Source of the DNA: Mugil cephalus
Lineage: Eukaryota; Chordata; Actinopteri; Mugiliformes; Mugilidae
Direction: 5' to 3'
Assembly: GCF_022458985.1 (NCBI RefSeq)
Contig: NC_061773.1
Span: 4,346,001 to 4,410,000 of the forward strand
DNA length: 64,000 nt
Made by a program: the position numbers and the translations under genes. This document shows positions 1-10,835 of the stretch, in pieces; position 1 is the first letter of the stretch; each line of letters begins with the position of its first letter. Below the pieces are notes generated by a model. It ran no database searches and had not been told where the DNA came from. It saw nothing but the letters and a program-made list of their open reading frames with translations.

Positions 1-174
1 CCGTAAACTCTTATGTAGAGGGGGTTTGTGTATAATTAGCATGTAAATATGCAGAGGGGGAAATTATTGTTTTTCCAAGAAATCCAGCCACCCTTTGAGG
101 TTTGACTTGTTGTGTTGAGCCTTAAATGGTGTGACACTACTGCCATCTCTTGGTGAGTCACTGAGAGCTGCTCA

Positions 175-194
175 GGACTTGTCCTTACATGTCT
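175..194 (+). promoter_or_regulatory. p53 response element, two adjacent half-sites
   Basis: GGACTTGTCC at 175-184 matches the p53 half-site RRRCWWGYYY at all ten positions. It is followed with no spacer by TTACATGTCT at 185-194, which keeps the CATG core and has two purine-side mismatches. Together they form a full 20 bp site about 100-120 bases upstream of the presumed cdkn1a start. CDKN1A is the classic p53 target, so function is likely but not shown here. Confidence 0.75.
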
Positions 195-200
195 GTTGGA

Positions 201-220
201 GATTATGTCCGGGCATGTAC
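201..220 (+). promoter_or_regulatory. second p53-type site, weaker
   Basis: GGGCATGTAC at 211-220 matches the half-site consensus with one mismatch. The preceding ten bases (201-210) keep only the right side of a half-site. It lies six bases after the stronger element and may act as a three-quarter site with it. Confidence 0.5.
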
Positions 221-294
221 CAGTAGACTGAAGCAGTAGGACTCACTGAGTCACTGGCTGCCTTATAAAAGGCTGCCCACTGACATCAGGCAGT

Positions 295-327
295 TAGTTC
301 AGGAGGTTCAAAGCGATCGCAACGATG
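295..327 (+). other. cdkn1a: cdkn1a exon 1 (5' leader), ending in an ATG
   Basis: The leader runs from about 30 bases after the TATA box to a good donor (G|GTAAGC) at 327/328. Its last three bases are ATG (325-327) with A at -3. Joined to the acceptor at 542-543 this ATG is in frame with the main start at 553 and would add four residues (MCRV). The 5' end is approximate. Confidence 0.55.
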
Positions 328-552
328 GTAAGCATGAGCTGTAGTTTTATGTTTAAATGGAAGTGCGGAGGGGTATTTAAAAGATTATTGTCATGTTTGA
401 GAATAAATTTGGTGTCGGGATTTTTGCATCTTTAATTTGTGCATCGGGTGTATTTATTGAGTAAAATGCTCGACAGAGGTAAAATCTGAGGACTCGTCAA
501 CTTTTCCCTGGTAACTAGATGTCTTCTCTCTGTTTCCTTTTAGTGCAGAGTA

Positions 553-1129
553 ATGGCTTCTCACAAGCGGATCCTGAGCTGCCTGGGGAACGGGCCGGCC
601 CGACGAAACCTGTTCGGCCCCGTGGACCGGGAGCAGCTGCAGGCGGAGTACCGGGCCGCCCTGCACAAAGACTTGGAGGAGGCGTCGGAGCGCTGGGGCT
701 TCGACTTCATGTCGGACAAGCCCCTGGAGAGCAGTGATTTCCAGTGGGAGGGCGTCCAAGGCGCCAGGGTGCCGCTGCTCTACAGGTCCTGCGTGCTTGA
801 CCCCAGAGGGGTGGAAGGTCCGAAGGCTGCGGAGGCGACGGCTGCTCCCAAGGCAGGGAGGAGTGAGAAGGAGAACATCCCTTGTATGCCGGAGAGGTGT
901 GCTGTCAAGGCCGAGGCCCTGGAGAAAACGCCGGAGAAAAGAGGGCACACAGGGTTGAAGAGGAAACAGACAAACCTCACAGGTATGTGCCGTGACTCTG
1001 CCCACTTCTTATTTCATGTCACATTGCACTGATCTAGATTTACAGTTTTTTTTTTCCTTTTATTTTTGAACAGATTTCTATCAGGCCAAAAAAAGAGTGG
1101 TCGGGACGCCGCGCAAATCCGGCCAGTGA
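553..1129 (+). CDS. cdkn1a: p21-type cyclin-dependent kinase inhibitor 1A (two coding exons)
   Basis: Coding exons are 553-982 and 1074-1129, with acceptors TTTTAG and GAACAG and donor G|GTATGT, giving 161 residues (human p21 has 164). The CDI domain is clear: a cyclin-binding RxLF motif at residues 18-21, then the LFGPVDREQL block, a WGFDF segment and an LLYRSC segment, which in this family wrap the cyclin-CDK pair. The C-terminus carries a basic nuclear signal (KRKQ) and a PCNA-binding PIP box QTNLTDFY at residues 139-146, split by the last intron, as in p21 and unlike p27/p57. The nuclear protein blocks G1/S CDKs and PCNA-dependent synthesis. The promoter has p53-type sites. The start at 553 has a good context, but an in-frame ATG exists at 325. 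Confidence 0.95.
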
Positions 1130-2615
1130 TATCCAGATCGTCCCGCTGTGAAGGTGCCAATATTCAAGGAGGAACACACAGACTCTCAGGAATCATTTCG
1201 TGATCTGCACAGACTCTGCACAGGCGCTCACCAGGAAGTACCCAGTGACTCATCAGACAACAGAAGGGACCTCAGCTACATTACTATAAGGATAATTAGG
1301 GTACCGTGTTCTCTCTGAGGGTCTTGGTGTTTTTCCCAGCGGTAAGAAGGGGACGTTTGAGCAGAGAAGATTAACACTAATCTCTCAAATCGGTGGATTT
1401 ACACTCATTTGGATGAAGGCGTTGCCAAAGTGCTGACTGACGTTTCCTACTGTAGAATCCACAGCGCTGAAAAGGTGGCTCAGCTTTGCAGGAATTTTTG
1501 TACACTCTTGCAGCCTGCAGATACGATTGTTTAAATTATTCTGCCTCGTAAAGAAATTGAGCAGTGCCTACGACAGCGCTGCGGGATGACTTTTAGTAAA
1601 TGGAGGAAGCGCTTTGGCTCCTTTATTCACATCCACTACTGTGTTTCTTTTCTTAATGTATATCACAAGGGCTCCGAGTCATGTTTTTTTTATACTTTTT
1701 AAAGTGTATTATCCTTTCTATATCCGAGCTGTACAAATCGTGCTTTATGTACCATCATGCTTGAAGAGTTGTGATATCTTGAACATGCAGTTGCTTTACT
1801 TAGAATTTTTAAAAGACAGAAGTGCCATCATGTCCTCCTCCATCCTCTCTACTGTATGTCGTTAGATTTTTAAAGCACCACAGCCGCTGCCCTGTCCAGG
1901 CTCTTACCATTCCAACAGCACCATATATTATAGGTTAGTGTAAGTGTAGCACACCTTAAAAAAAAAAATAAAAATATATATATATGTGAGAGATTTATCT
2001 ATAGAGTTTAATATAGCATGGTTAAGTAGCATGATCACAGAAACATTGCAGTATTGCACATAAATCTGAGGGCGATGCACGCAAAAGCACTCAGTGACAA
2101 GTGCCTTTACTGACTTTTGTTTCCGTAAACGAAGCTCCATTTAGGACAATCATGTGTTCAGTATTGTCAGAAGCTAATGTGTTATCTGCTGTTCTTTTCT
2201 ATGTGGAAGTACGGCGCAATTCACCAGACAACGTCTTATGATCTGCCTCAAAGCAAACATTTGTTCACGACACTTGTTCACGGCTGTGTTGGCAAATCCT
2301 GCTGCTATGGGTAATCTGGATGGGCGTCAATCAGGGTCACTGTAACGCTAATCCTGTAACAGGCCGACATCTTTGTTTTTTTTGTTTGTTTGTTTAAATA
2401 TACATGTTCACCACCACAAATGCTACCAACCCAGTGTCCACAGAATTACCCCCCAAAACAATGAAAGCACTTCTGTTTGTAGATAGACGCTTGTTTTATT
2501 GTTTTATGTTGAAAAGCTACAAATGAAAAAGATTTATCCTTATTTATTACGTTAATGTAGGTTTTGTTTAATTATTATGAAAATTACAAATTCCAATAAA
2601 ACTGTAAAAATGAAT
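1130..2615 (+). other. cdkn1a: cdkn1a 3' UTR
   Basis: About 1.5 kb of AT-rich sequence without a convincing reading frame follows the stop. An AATAAA at 2595-2600 precedes a GT-rich stretch, the expected cleavage and polyadenylation layout. An A-rich tract near 1958-1970 also contains AATAAA and could give a shorter transcript. A long 3' UTR is usual for p21 genes. Confidence 0.65.
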
Positions 2616-2630
2616 CTCCTTGTGTGTGTG
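2595..2630 (+). terminator. cdkn1a: cdkn1a polyadenylation signal with GT-rich downstream element
   Basis: AATAAA at 2595-2600 is followed within 25 bases by a TGTGTGTGTG run, a typical vertebrate poly(A) site. Confidence 0.65.
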
Positions 2631-4139
2631 TCGTCATTTTTGCTTCTGTCCTGCTTCTCGTGCAGGTATGAGGGAGAAAAGAGGCCAGTGGCAACTAATA
2701 AATGAACATGATCATTTTGAAAACAAACGTCACAGGGTTTGTCATGTTCAAGTGAGACAAAATGTAAAAGTTATATTTTCCAACAAATATATATACATCA
2801 TTTACTTCTTTACTTAATTTACTATATGCGTGTGTGTGTGTGTGTGTGTCTGTACAACATATATATGAAAATAATAATATATGAAATATGTGGTGAGCAT
2901 GAACAGATTTCTGTCCGTGTTATATCACATGTTGATCATATCCATATAATGAAAATATAACATACTGCTGGTTAAAATGGAGCAAATTTTCCTTAATTTC
3001 CTGGATTAAGAGATTAAAGACAACATGCAGCTTTCCATCAACACGCTGAAGGCGAGTAAATGCAGTTTGATAGGTGAGGGGTCAAACGTGAAACCCAACA
3101 TCATATTAACATCATATTAGTTTTTTATTACTTTTATTTGTAAAATAATATGTTAATGTTTGACATTATTGTGTTCCTGCTTATATTAAGTGTAAAATTG
3201 TGTATTCGTGCAATTTTTCCACGACTCTACTTACACCACAGGAACATACTGCATGTGTTCACAGAGCAATGTAAAGAATGGTCTGTTTGTCTGATGCGGC
3301 ATAACATTATGACCATCTTCCTAACATTGTGTAGGTCTCCCTTGTGCTTCCAAAACAGTTGTGACTCATCAGAGAATGGACATGGGTCTTCTGAGGGTGT
3401 CCTGTGGTGTCTGGTAACACAATGTTGTCAGTGGGGGCCTTTGAGTCTTTGAGTTGATACTTCATTTTGGGAACTAGTGAATTTGGAGCTTGTTTTTTTT
3501 TTTTTTTTTGTTTGTTTTTTGACTGTTCCTAAACCCATGTCTAAGTAACATTCACATAAATGAATACCAGGTCCAAACATGTCAATGTTATTGACTTCTC
3601 CTGTCCATGGTCATAATGTTGTGGCTGATCTGTGTTTTGCTGCTGCATATGCAACAAGTGGCTACTCGATATGTCGAGAGTACATTTGTGTTGATGGAGT
3701 ACTTGAGGTACTTTTACTCAAGTAAACTTCACATTTACTTTCCCTCTGTAGTTGCACTAATAAAGTCTGGATGTTTGCTCCGTACAGATCCGTGTGAAGG
3801 GCATCGGCTCCTCTGAAATTAATTTCAGGTTTGTTTTGAAGATGAAAGCTTGTTTTCATCTCTGTTCAGCGGGTACCCCTCTGCGCAAACACACACACAC
3901 ACACACACGCTGCAGCACAAAGACGTTTGAAGCTGGGCGAATAAAACTTTGAGTGCCGATGAGTCGCCTTTTGTTGTTGTGACACCGCATTTTTTTCCCC
4001 CCCATTCTTTTGTGGTGAAGGCAAATTAAGACCGTGTGAGTCACCGCTCAGAAACGCTGTGTACTCTGGCACCACATCACTGCCGCCCCATATCACCGCA
4101 CGCTGGGCATTTGTGTTGAGGGTTTAGGGGATGGAGGGC
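2616..4139. other. intergenic spacer cdkn1a-tmcc2
   Basis: No gene is seen. It contains a GT microsatellite around 2828-2849, one copy of a dispersed TIR element (3291-3635, listed separately), poly-T near 3493-3510 and an AC run at about 3891-3909. Confidence 0.6.
3291..3635 (+). mobile_element. non-autonomous TIR element, family 1, copy A (shortened)
   Basis: It begins with a degenerate end containing GCATAACATTATGACC and closes with the inverted counterpart GGTCATAATGTTGTGGCTGA. The internal sequence is nearly the same as the copies at 12094-12520 and, reversed, 18012-18529. No coding capacity is seen. TIRs beginning TACACCGATCAGG suggest a Tc1/mariner-derived MITE; the superfamily is an inference. 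Confidence 0.75.
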
Positions 4140-4692
4140 TTGGAGTGTTTCCGCCCTCTCTCTCCCCCCTCTCTCTCCCTCTCTCTGCCTCACCCGCCTC
4201 TCTCCTCTGGCCTCTCAGGGGCACCTGCACGCCTGCGCTAAGCTCTCCCATCCCCCCGCCCATTCCCCTCCATCATCTGTCCCTTAGCTCCCACATCCAT
4301 TATAGGGCAGGACTGCTAGCTTTTGCATGTAAACTGAAAGGAGAGACACAGGGAGAGAGAGAGAGAGAGAGTGGGAGAGAGATGTTGGAGAGTGAAGCCG
4401 GGGGAGGCGGAGGGAACATATGACACAAAGGGGAGAGAGAAAGAGAGGAAATAGATCAGAGCGTCAGAGGGAGAGGGAGAGGGAGTGGGAGGCTGCAGAT
4501 ATCGATGGCAATAACAATGGAGCATTAGGATCCAGAGAGGAGATAGTCAGCCAGACAACGGCTGAGGCTAAAGACATTTGAGGAGGGGGGCTCCTCCTCT
4601 GTGAGCACAGGGGGAGGAGGAGGAGGAGGAGGAGGATGGGCCTCGAACACAGACTTGCAATGGCACTGCACAAATTGGATTAAAGCAGTATG
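4140..4692 (+). promoter_or_regulatory. tmcc2: probable tmcc2 promoter and first exon region
   Basis: A pyrimidine-rich block (4150-4290) changes into a purine-rich block with a GA run (about 4353-4384) and a GGA run (about 4612-4636). The region is GC-richer than its surroundings. It ends in an ATG at 4690-4692 directly before a GTAACG donor, with an in-frame stop (TAA at 4681-4683) upstream. Splicing this ATG to the certain exon at 6625 gives a protein beginning M-LDKSEV. This is the best first exon visible, but it is an inference. Confidence 0.45.
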
Positions 4693-7600
4693 GTAACGTT
4701 TCTAATTTAATTTATTGCTGTGCTGCTTGTGTCTCATCCTCATGTGTCCGCATCCATGCTTGTTGACGTCCAGTCGGCCGTGTCTCATGTCACAGCGGGC
4801 CTCCTGCCGAGTGAAGGAGCTCCTCTTGTTTTCATGCCTCAGACATCTGCCATCTCCATCCTCATCACAGCCCTGCCTCTCTGCCGACCTTCAGGAGCCT
4901 CGAGTCCGTCCACAACTCAACCCCCGCGTGCTTTTTTATTTCATTTATTCTTTCAAAAAGACACCATCGTCGGCTCATCTGCTGCTCTGGCGCTTTCCGT
5001 TGTATGTTTCCATCCATACGTTTAACGCCGGACACCGCATCCTCCCCTCCTCCTGCTCCTCATCCCTGTGAGCAGTTGCTACGCTTCTCCATAAGCATCT
5101 CAGTATAATATGTTTCTTTTCAGGATCAGGAAATGATTAACCACCGGGGGACTGCAGCAGTCAACTGTGTTTTCTTCTGTGTTACAAAGTGATTGTAACC
5201 TACATTAAAAAACACACTAATCACGGCTGCTTTGCTTCGCTCTGGCTGATTAATGTTAGCACAGGGAGCTTTTGCTCTTTTCACACTGTCACGCGAATAA
5301 AATACAAATAAATCCTTGCGCCGTCCCACCGGGAGAAATTAGAGCAGCGCTGTGAGATGTTTGGTGTCATGTGTCTGCCTGAGCTCATGTTTGCAGGGTC
5401 TGATTACAGTGTTTTGACGTCAGGCAGAGAGTCATTAACAAGCCCTCCATCTGTCAGGCTGCACATATAGATATGATACTGACCAGGGAATCCCTTTAAG
5501 GACCAGAGAATCGTCAGAGCAGGTGTCAATGTTTAAGCAGATTATTGCCCAGAACCAAATATAGAGATTTACACGCTCAACATGCCGTCCCATTATAGAC
5601 ATTTAAACTTATTGCACACTCGGATGGTTTCAAATGTCCGGGTTGTTATGATTATTAATCTCGATGCATTTAAGCGAGGCCTGGTCCTGGGCTGAGTTTC
5701 TGAGTCTGTGCTGAGCAGGAAGCAGAGTAATTATGTATCATCTAATTAATGCATGATAGCCTTTCTGTGTACTCCCCAACAAATCAATTATAGACATAAG
5801 CACCGGTTGTGGACAACGTTTATGTACTCCCATCTCAGTCAGTTCAGTTTATTAATTTCCTCATTGATTTTAGTTTGGCTCAAGTAAATATTTGTTCCAC
5901 CCCTGGGAAACAAATATCTGAAATTAGGGAGAAATAAGGACAATTCTATCTTTACTTCAGTGGTCGTGTTAATTAGTTGTTGTAACTGTTAAATCATCAG
6001 TATGTTTTCATGTATGTGCAGACACAAGTCAAATAAGTTTCTGATGGGTAGCACCCACAGATGTTCCTATTTAAACCCCAAATATCCACCAGTCCTTTAA
6101 GAACAGAAGAAGCTACTTAGATGAAATGTTTTCAAAAAATTATACAAGTTCAGTTGCTGTTTTTGTTGTTTTTTTTGTTTTTTTGAATATGTTGACAAAT
6201 GATTCATGCTCAGCTGGTCTGATTGTGCTCTAATTAAAATAATCTCTGGAGAAAAGTAGAAGCTAAATAAAATAAACTGTAATAATGTAATAATAATGTA
6301 ACTGTATGCAAATTGAACATTTTACTGTGTTTTTTTGAGGATTAAATTTAGTTTAGCCAAAACATTAACCATCTGTGACATATTACACTTTTTTGAAGCC
6401 ACTAATTATAAAAGAACCTGTTGCTCGTTCTGTGTCATCATCAGATGGATATTTATCTTCTAAGGTTTTATCTTCTAAGTTCTTATATAACTAAAGGTGG
6501 AAATACAACCATGCTGCGTGTTTCTCAGAGTAACCTTCACATTCTCTTACAAGCGTTTTCTTCTGACTAACGTTAAAGTGTTTTCCCTAGAGTAGCTGAC
6601 TACCTTGCCCTCTCATCCCCTCAGCTGGACAAGAGCGAGGTGGCAACTCTAGGCCTTCCCTCCACCAGCAGCCACGGAGGCTCTGACAGCAACATCAGCG
6701 CGGATGGAGCCGGGGCAGCGGCGTCTGGGGTCACGGCTGTAGGAGCAGAGGGACCGGCGGCCGCCGAGCCACAGAGGACGCGTCTGGCTTTGGAGCACCT
6801 GCAGCAGAAGATCCTGAAGGTCACCGAGCAGATCCGCGTGGAGCAGGAGGCCCGCGACGACAACGTTGCAGAGTATCTGAAATTGGCCCACAACGCAGAC
6901 AAACAGCAGGCGTCCAGAATCAAGCAAGTGTTTGAGAAGAAGAACCAGAAGTCGGCACAGACTATTGCGCATTTGCACAAGAAGCTAGAGCACTACCACA
7001 AGAAGCTAAAGGAGATCGAGCAGGTAGGTGAGGGCGTGGGGGTGTGTCTGTGCCTCTGTGTGGAGCTGTTTTCATGCCGCGGCTGCTTTGAATAATTATA
7101 ACATGAGTGACTCGAACAAGTGCTTCATCTTTGTGAGGACAGTTGTGTCCAAATATAAACCGACGAGTCGGCGAACACTTATTTAAACCATGGCATCACC
7201 CTGTGTCTCACCTAACTCTCTGCAGGGCCTGCTCTCCTCTATCTATCCCTAAACCTAATCACCTCTGTCCCACCTTTGAGATCCTCCACTTCTCTGCTTC
7301 CTCATTTCTCTTCCCTCTCCGCAGAATGGACCGGCCCGGCAGCCTAAGGATGTCCTGCGGGACATGCAGCAAGGACTGAAGGACGTGGGGGCCAACGTTC
7401 GTGCAGGGATAAGTGGCTTCGGAGGCGGGGTAGTCGAAGGGGTCAAAGGTGGAGTATCCGCCCTCACTCACACTGCCGTGGTCTCCAAGCCAAGAGAGTT
7501 CGCCAGTCTCATCAGGAACAAGTTTGGCAGTGCTGATAACATTGCCCACCTAAAGGACACGCTCGAGGACGGAGTCGGGGGCCACTCTGAAGACACCCCC

Positions 7601-9981
7601 ACGCCCCGAGCCCTGAGTGGGAGCGCCACTCTGGTCTCCAGCCCAAAGTACGGCAGCGACGACGAGTGCTCCAGCGCCACATCCGGCTCAGGAGCAGGCA
7701 GTAATTCTGGTGGAGCCGGTGGTGGAGGAGGAGGGTTGTTAGGACCAACAATGGGGAGCCCAAGGCTGGACGGGCACCATCACCACCATCACCACATGCA
7801 CAGTTCTTGGGACTCCCTGCTGGAGGGCCTGCAGGAGATCAAGAACAGCCAGACTCACATGGAGGACTCCATCGAGGACATGAAGAGCCAGCTGCAGAGC
7901 GACTACTCCTACATGACTCAGTGCCTGCAGGAAGAGAGATACAGGTAGAGATCCCAGAAAAAATGTATGACGCATCACATGTGACTTTAGGTGTGTACAC
8001 ATGGTCAACAACACCTGAGTCTTTATTCCTATCATAGCATCAATTTGCATCAAAAACAAATTACTTCCTTGTTCACAGTTATTTCTAGTTTTATAGTCCA
8101 GATGATTACACCGATCAGGCATAACATTATGACCCCTGATCACTGACGTAAATGACATTGGTCATCTTCGACCTGGACTGTTGGTATTCATGTGGATGTT
8201 ATTTTGACATGTAACACCCACCTAGACCAAACCAGACCCCCAGCACAATGCAGCCTGACACGGTTTGGGAACAAGTTAAAAACACCATGAAGAACAGCAC
8301 AAGGTGTTGACCTGGCCTCTAAATTTACTGTGTACCTGTTTGTTCAGGTATGAGCGACTTGAAGAGCAGCTCAATGACTTAACAGAGCTACACCAGAATG
8401 AGATGACCAACCTCAAACAGGAACTCGCCAGCATGGAGGAAAAAGTGGCCTACCAGTCCTACGAGAGAGCGAGAGACATTCAGGTAGAGATCTGCTAGAT
8501 TACTGAAGGCAGTAAAACACACAAAAATACAATCATAGAGATCAGTCACCACTTTTCATATGCTTATACATATATTAAAATCTCTCATATATATTTCCAG
8601 TCAAATCTAACTTTGACTATTAACCTTTAGCACGCGTGAGTAGCTAGCAGGAAAACATCACAGTAAGAGGTTTTGAATCTCAGAAGGTGCCTCTCTCTCC
8701 AGCTCTGTAGCCGCTGTATTCACTTAGCTTCATCGCAATTTTTGCCAATCCAACTGCATTTCAGCAATTTTCTTTGAAGATGCCTAAACTGCTATTTTAC
8801 AGTAACTCAAAAACCATTAAAGCTGCTACCAGACTCAAAGATGGAGTCTGCTCTCTTAGATAAGACTTGCACATCTACAACATGACCCAAAAATAAAAGG
8901 TTTCTAGCTTCATTGTCTGGTTCCACATTGTGTGGATTTCTGCACATGTGCACTAGGCCACCTTTCCCTTAATTTAAAAAAATACACATTAAACATGTAA
9001 GTAGTTGGGTGTGTTCAGTCAGCAGTTTATTGTGATGTCTCTTTTAGAACGGAGACACAGTCTATTGGGTTTGGGTATTATTATTATTATTATTATTATT
9101 GTTATTTATTTTGCTTTTCTGCTGCAATACCACAGTTGGCCACCAGTTGATTGATTTCTGTAGATATAAAGAGATAAAATACATAAATATTATATTTTAT
9201 TTCTGCCAATGGAGCCCCCTAAATCCCACACATTGGACCAATACATTCTCATCAACACTGTTTCATCAGGACTAGTGTATGTTTACTTCTATTTCTTGTA
9301 GATTTGTACATGTGCATATGTATTTTATTTATTTCATTATTTAGTTTAATTTAATTTTACCAAGTGTGACCAAGAAATTTCCCTTGCGGATCATTAAACT
9401 CTGAGTCTAAGTCAACCAAGCCACCGATGGTAACTAGGTTCAAATATTGCTGAACCCTGATTGGTGCAAAGGAGTTTTCTAAAGTAGTCTTGGCCCACTT
9501 CAGACCAATAAGAAAAGCGTAGAAAATAAAAAACCCAAATGACACAATCAAAATCGTTCAAATGTTTGCAGAAATCTGTGTCCCTTGTAGGACACAATCA
9601 GTGAACGTTAAACAGAGTTAACAGATGTAACGGGAGCTGTGGGAACAAATCTGACTGTTGTGGTTTTTGGTCTGAGTGCAGGAGGCTGTGGAGTCGTGCC
9701 TGACCCGCATCACCAAGCTGGAGCTGCAGCAGCAGCAGCAACAGGTCGTCCAGTTGGAGGGAGTGGAGAACGCCAACGCTCGAGCTCTGCTGGGGAAACT
9801 CATCAACGTCATCCTGGCGCTCATGGCCGTGCTGCTGGTCTTCGTCTCTACCCTGGCCAACTTCATCACCCCGCTGATGAAGACCCGAGCCCGGGTGGCC
9901 GCCACCGTCCTGCTCGCCCTGCTGCTGTTCGTCCTGTGGAAGCAGTGGGATTTTGTGGAGATGTGGCTGCTGCCCAGCTAA
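4690..9981 (+). CDS. tmcc2: transmembrane and coiled-coil domain protein 2
   Basis: Certain exons are 6625-7023, 7325-7944, 8348-8483 and 9682-9981, all in phase. A tentative first exon contributes only the ATG at 4690-4692, giving about 485 residues. The protein has a coiled-coil segment ([15 protein letters not shown] to LKEIEQ), a conserved block with [19 protein letters not shown], a low-complexity Ser/Gly region with a run of seven His (about residues 285-291), a second coiled coil ([11 protein letters not shown] to ARDIQ), and two hydrophobic helices near the C-terminus (about 426-448 and 457-475) ending WLLPS. TMCC proteins are ER membrane proteins; TMCC2 has been linked to apoE/APP handling. 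The sequence is closer to TMCC2 than to TMCC1 or TMCC3 ([18 protein letters not shown]). Human TMCC2 has a long N-terminal exon that I do not find here. Confidence 0.9.
4693..6624 (+). other. tmcc2 intron 1 (tentative), with a TAAT-rich stretch
   Basis: There is no coding sequence. Around 5640-5800 there is a cluster of homeodomain-type TAAT/ATTA cores in otherwise non-repetitive sequence, which could be a conserved enhancer. Poly-T occurs near 6168-6184. Confidence 0.4.
8106..8329 (-). mobile_element. family 1 TIR element, truncated copy B, just before a tmcc2 exon
   Basis: The left end TACACCGATCAGGCATAACA is intact at 8108-8127. The internal sequence follows the 18012-18529 copy up to the AGGTGTTGACCTG segment, then stops. 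The break lies about 20 bases before exon 4 of tmcc2 (8348). Internal deletions relative to 18012-18529 are visible. Confidence 0.75.
8484..9681 (+). other. tmcc2 intron 4 with ATT microsatellite and repeat tail
   Basis: No exon is seen. It holds an ATT run at about 9076-9103 and, near 9373-9402, an AAATTTCCCTTGCGGATCA segment of the kind found at the 3' tails of common fish retroposons. Confidence 0.5.
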
Positions 9982-10835
9982 GAGACTCCAGAGGGGGCCA
10001 CGGCAGAGAACCAGAAGTTTCTTCCAGCTCAGTCACCACCACCACCGCGCCACTTGTTCCCTTTGAGCTCAAATGTGGATCTTCTGAGGAGAAACCCCTC
10101 TTAGCTGACGAGGACTGGAACTGAGATGTGTTTACAGAGCAAAACGAACAAATATTCTCTGCTTGCCAAGTGACAAAAGACATCATCTCATCTCAGCCAA
10201 ACCTGCTGGTATTGATGACCAATCATGAAATGCATTGCTGTCACCAAAAACTGAATTTCTTGCGAGAAATCCTCGGGTGGTCTTTTTTCTAATTATTTAT
10301 GATACACAAAGACAAGAGCAAGTAATGACTGGAAAACGCTGATCATGTTCGCTGTAATCTTCATGTTGAAGCTATAGTATATTTGAGAGGAAAAATGTTT
10401 TTTCATGAATGTCATGTGCTCATGTGCATGTCCTCGAGATGCATCTAGTCGGCATGAGTTAACATTTCATTCACTGTTCTCCTAGAACTGTCATTTGGTG
10501 ATCAGAACCACAGTGCAGATATGTTTGCGTATCTCCGCTCAGTGTTTCACCTCCTGGTTTGTTTCTCATCCTGTTCTGGTGTCGAAGCAGTGCTTTTAGA
10601 TTCTCTTCTCTTCTTTTGTTCTTCTTGAATGGTTTAAAAAGTAAGAAAACTCACCTCGATGGTCAAATGACGACAAATCTGTTCTCTCCATAAATACTAT
10701 TTCATCACTATTGTAGAACTGCTACTATCCACGGTGTCAAATTAACAGGCATGTCAAAGTTTATATCCAGTTTGCAAAAAATAACTATTGCTGTTTTACT
10801 AAACAATGTAAGAAATAAATGATTTCATATGTTAG
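9982..10835 (+). other. tmcc2: tmcc2 3' UTR
   Basis: Non-coding sequence after the TAA at 9979-9981, with an AATAAA at 10814-10819 as the likeliest poly(A) signal. The exact end is not determined. Confidence 0.55.

Larger units (their letters stand above)
154..295 (+). promoter_or_regulatory. cdkn1a: cdkn1a core and proximal promoter (TATA box, two AP-1-like sites)
   Basis: A canonical TATAAAA lies at 264-270, about 30 bases before the likely transcription start near 295. A short non-coding or barely coding first exon follows and ends at the splice donor at 328. Two perfect TGAGTCA motifs (AP-1 type) lie at 154-160 and 247-253, flanking the p53-type sites listed separately. The arrangement fits a strongly inducible, TATA-driven stress gene. 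The start site is inferred from TATA spacing only. Confidence 0.7.
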
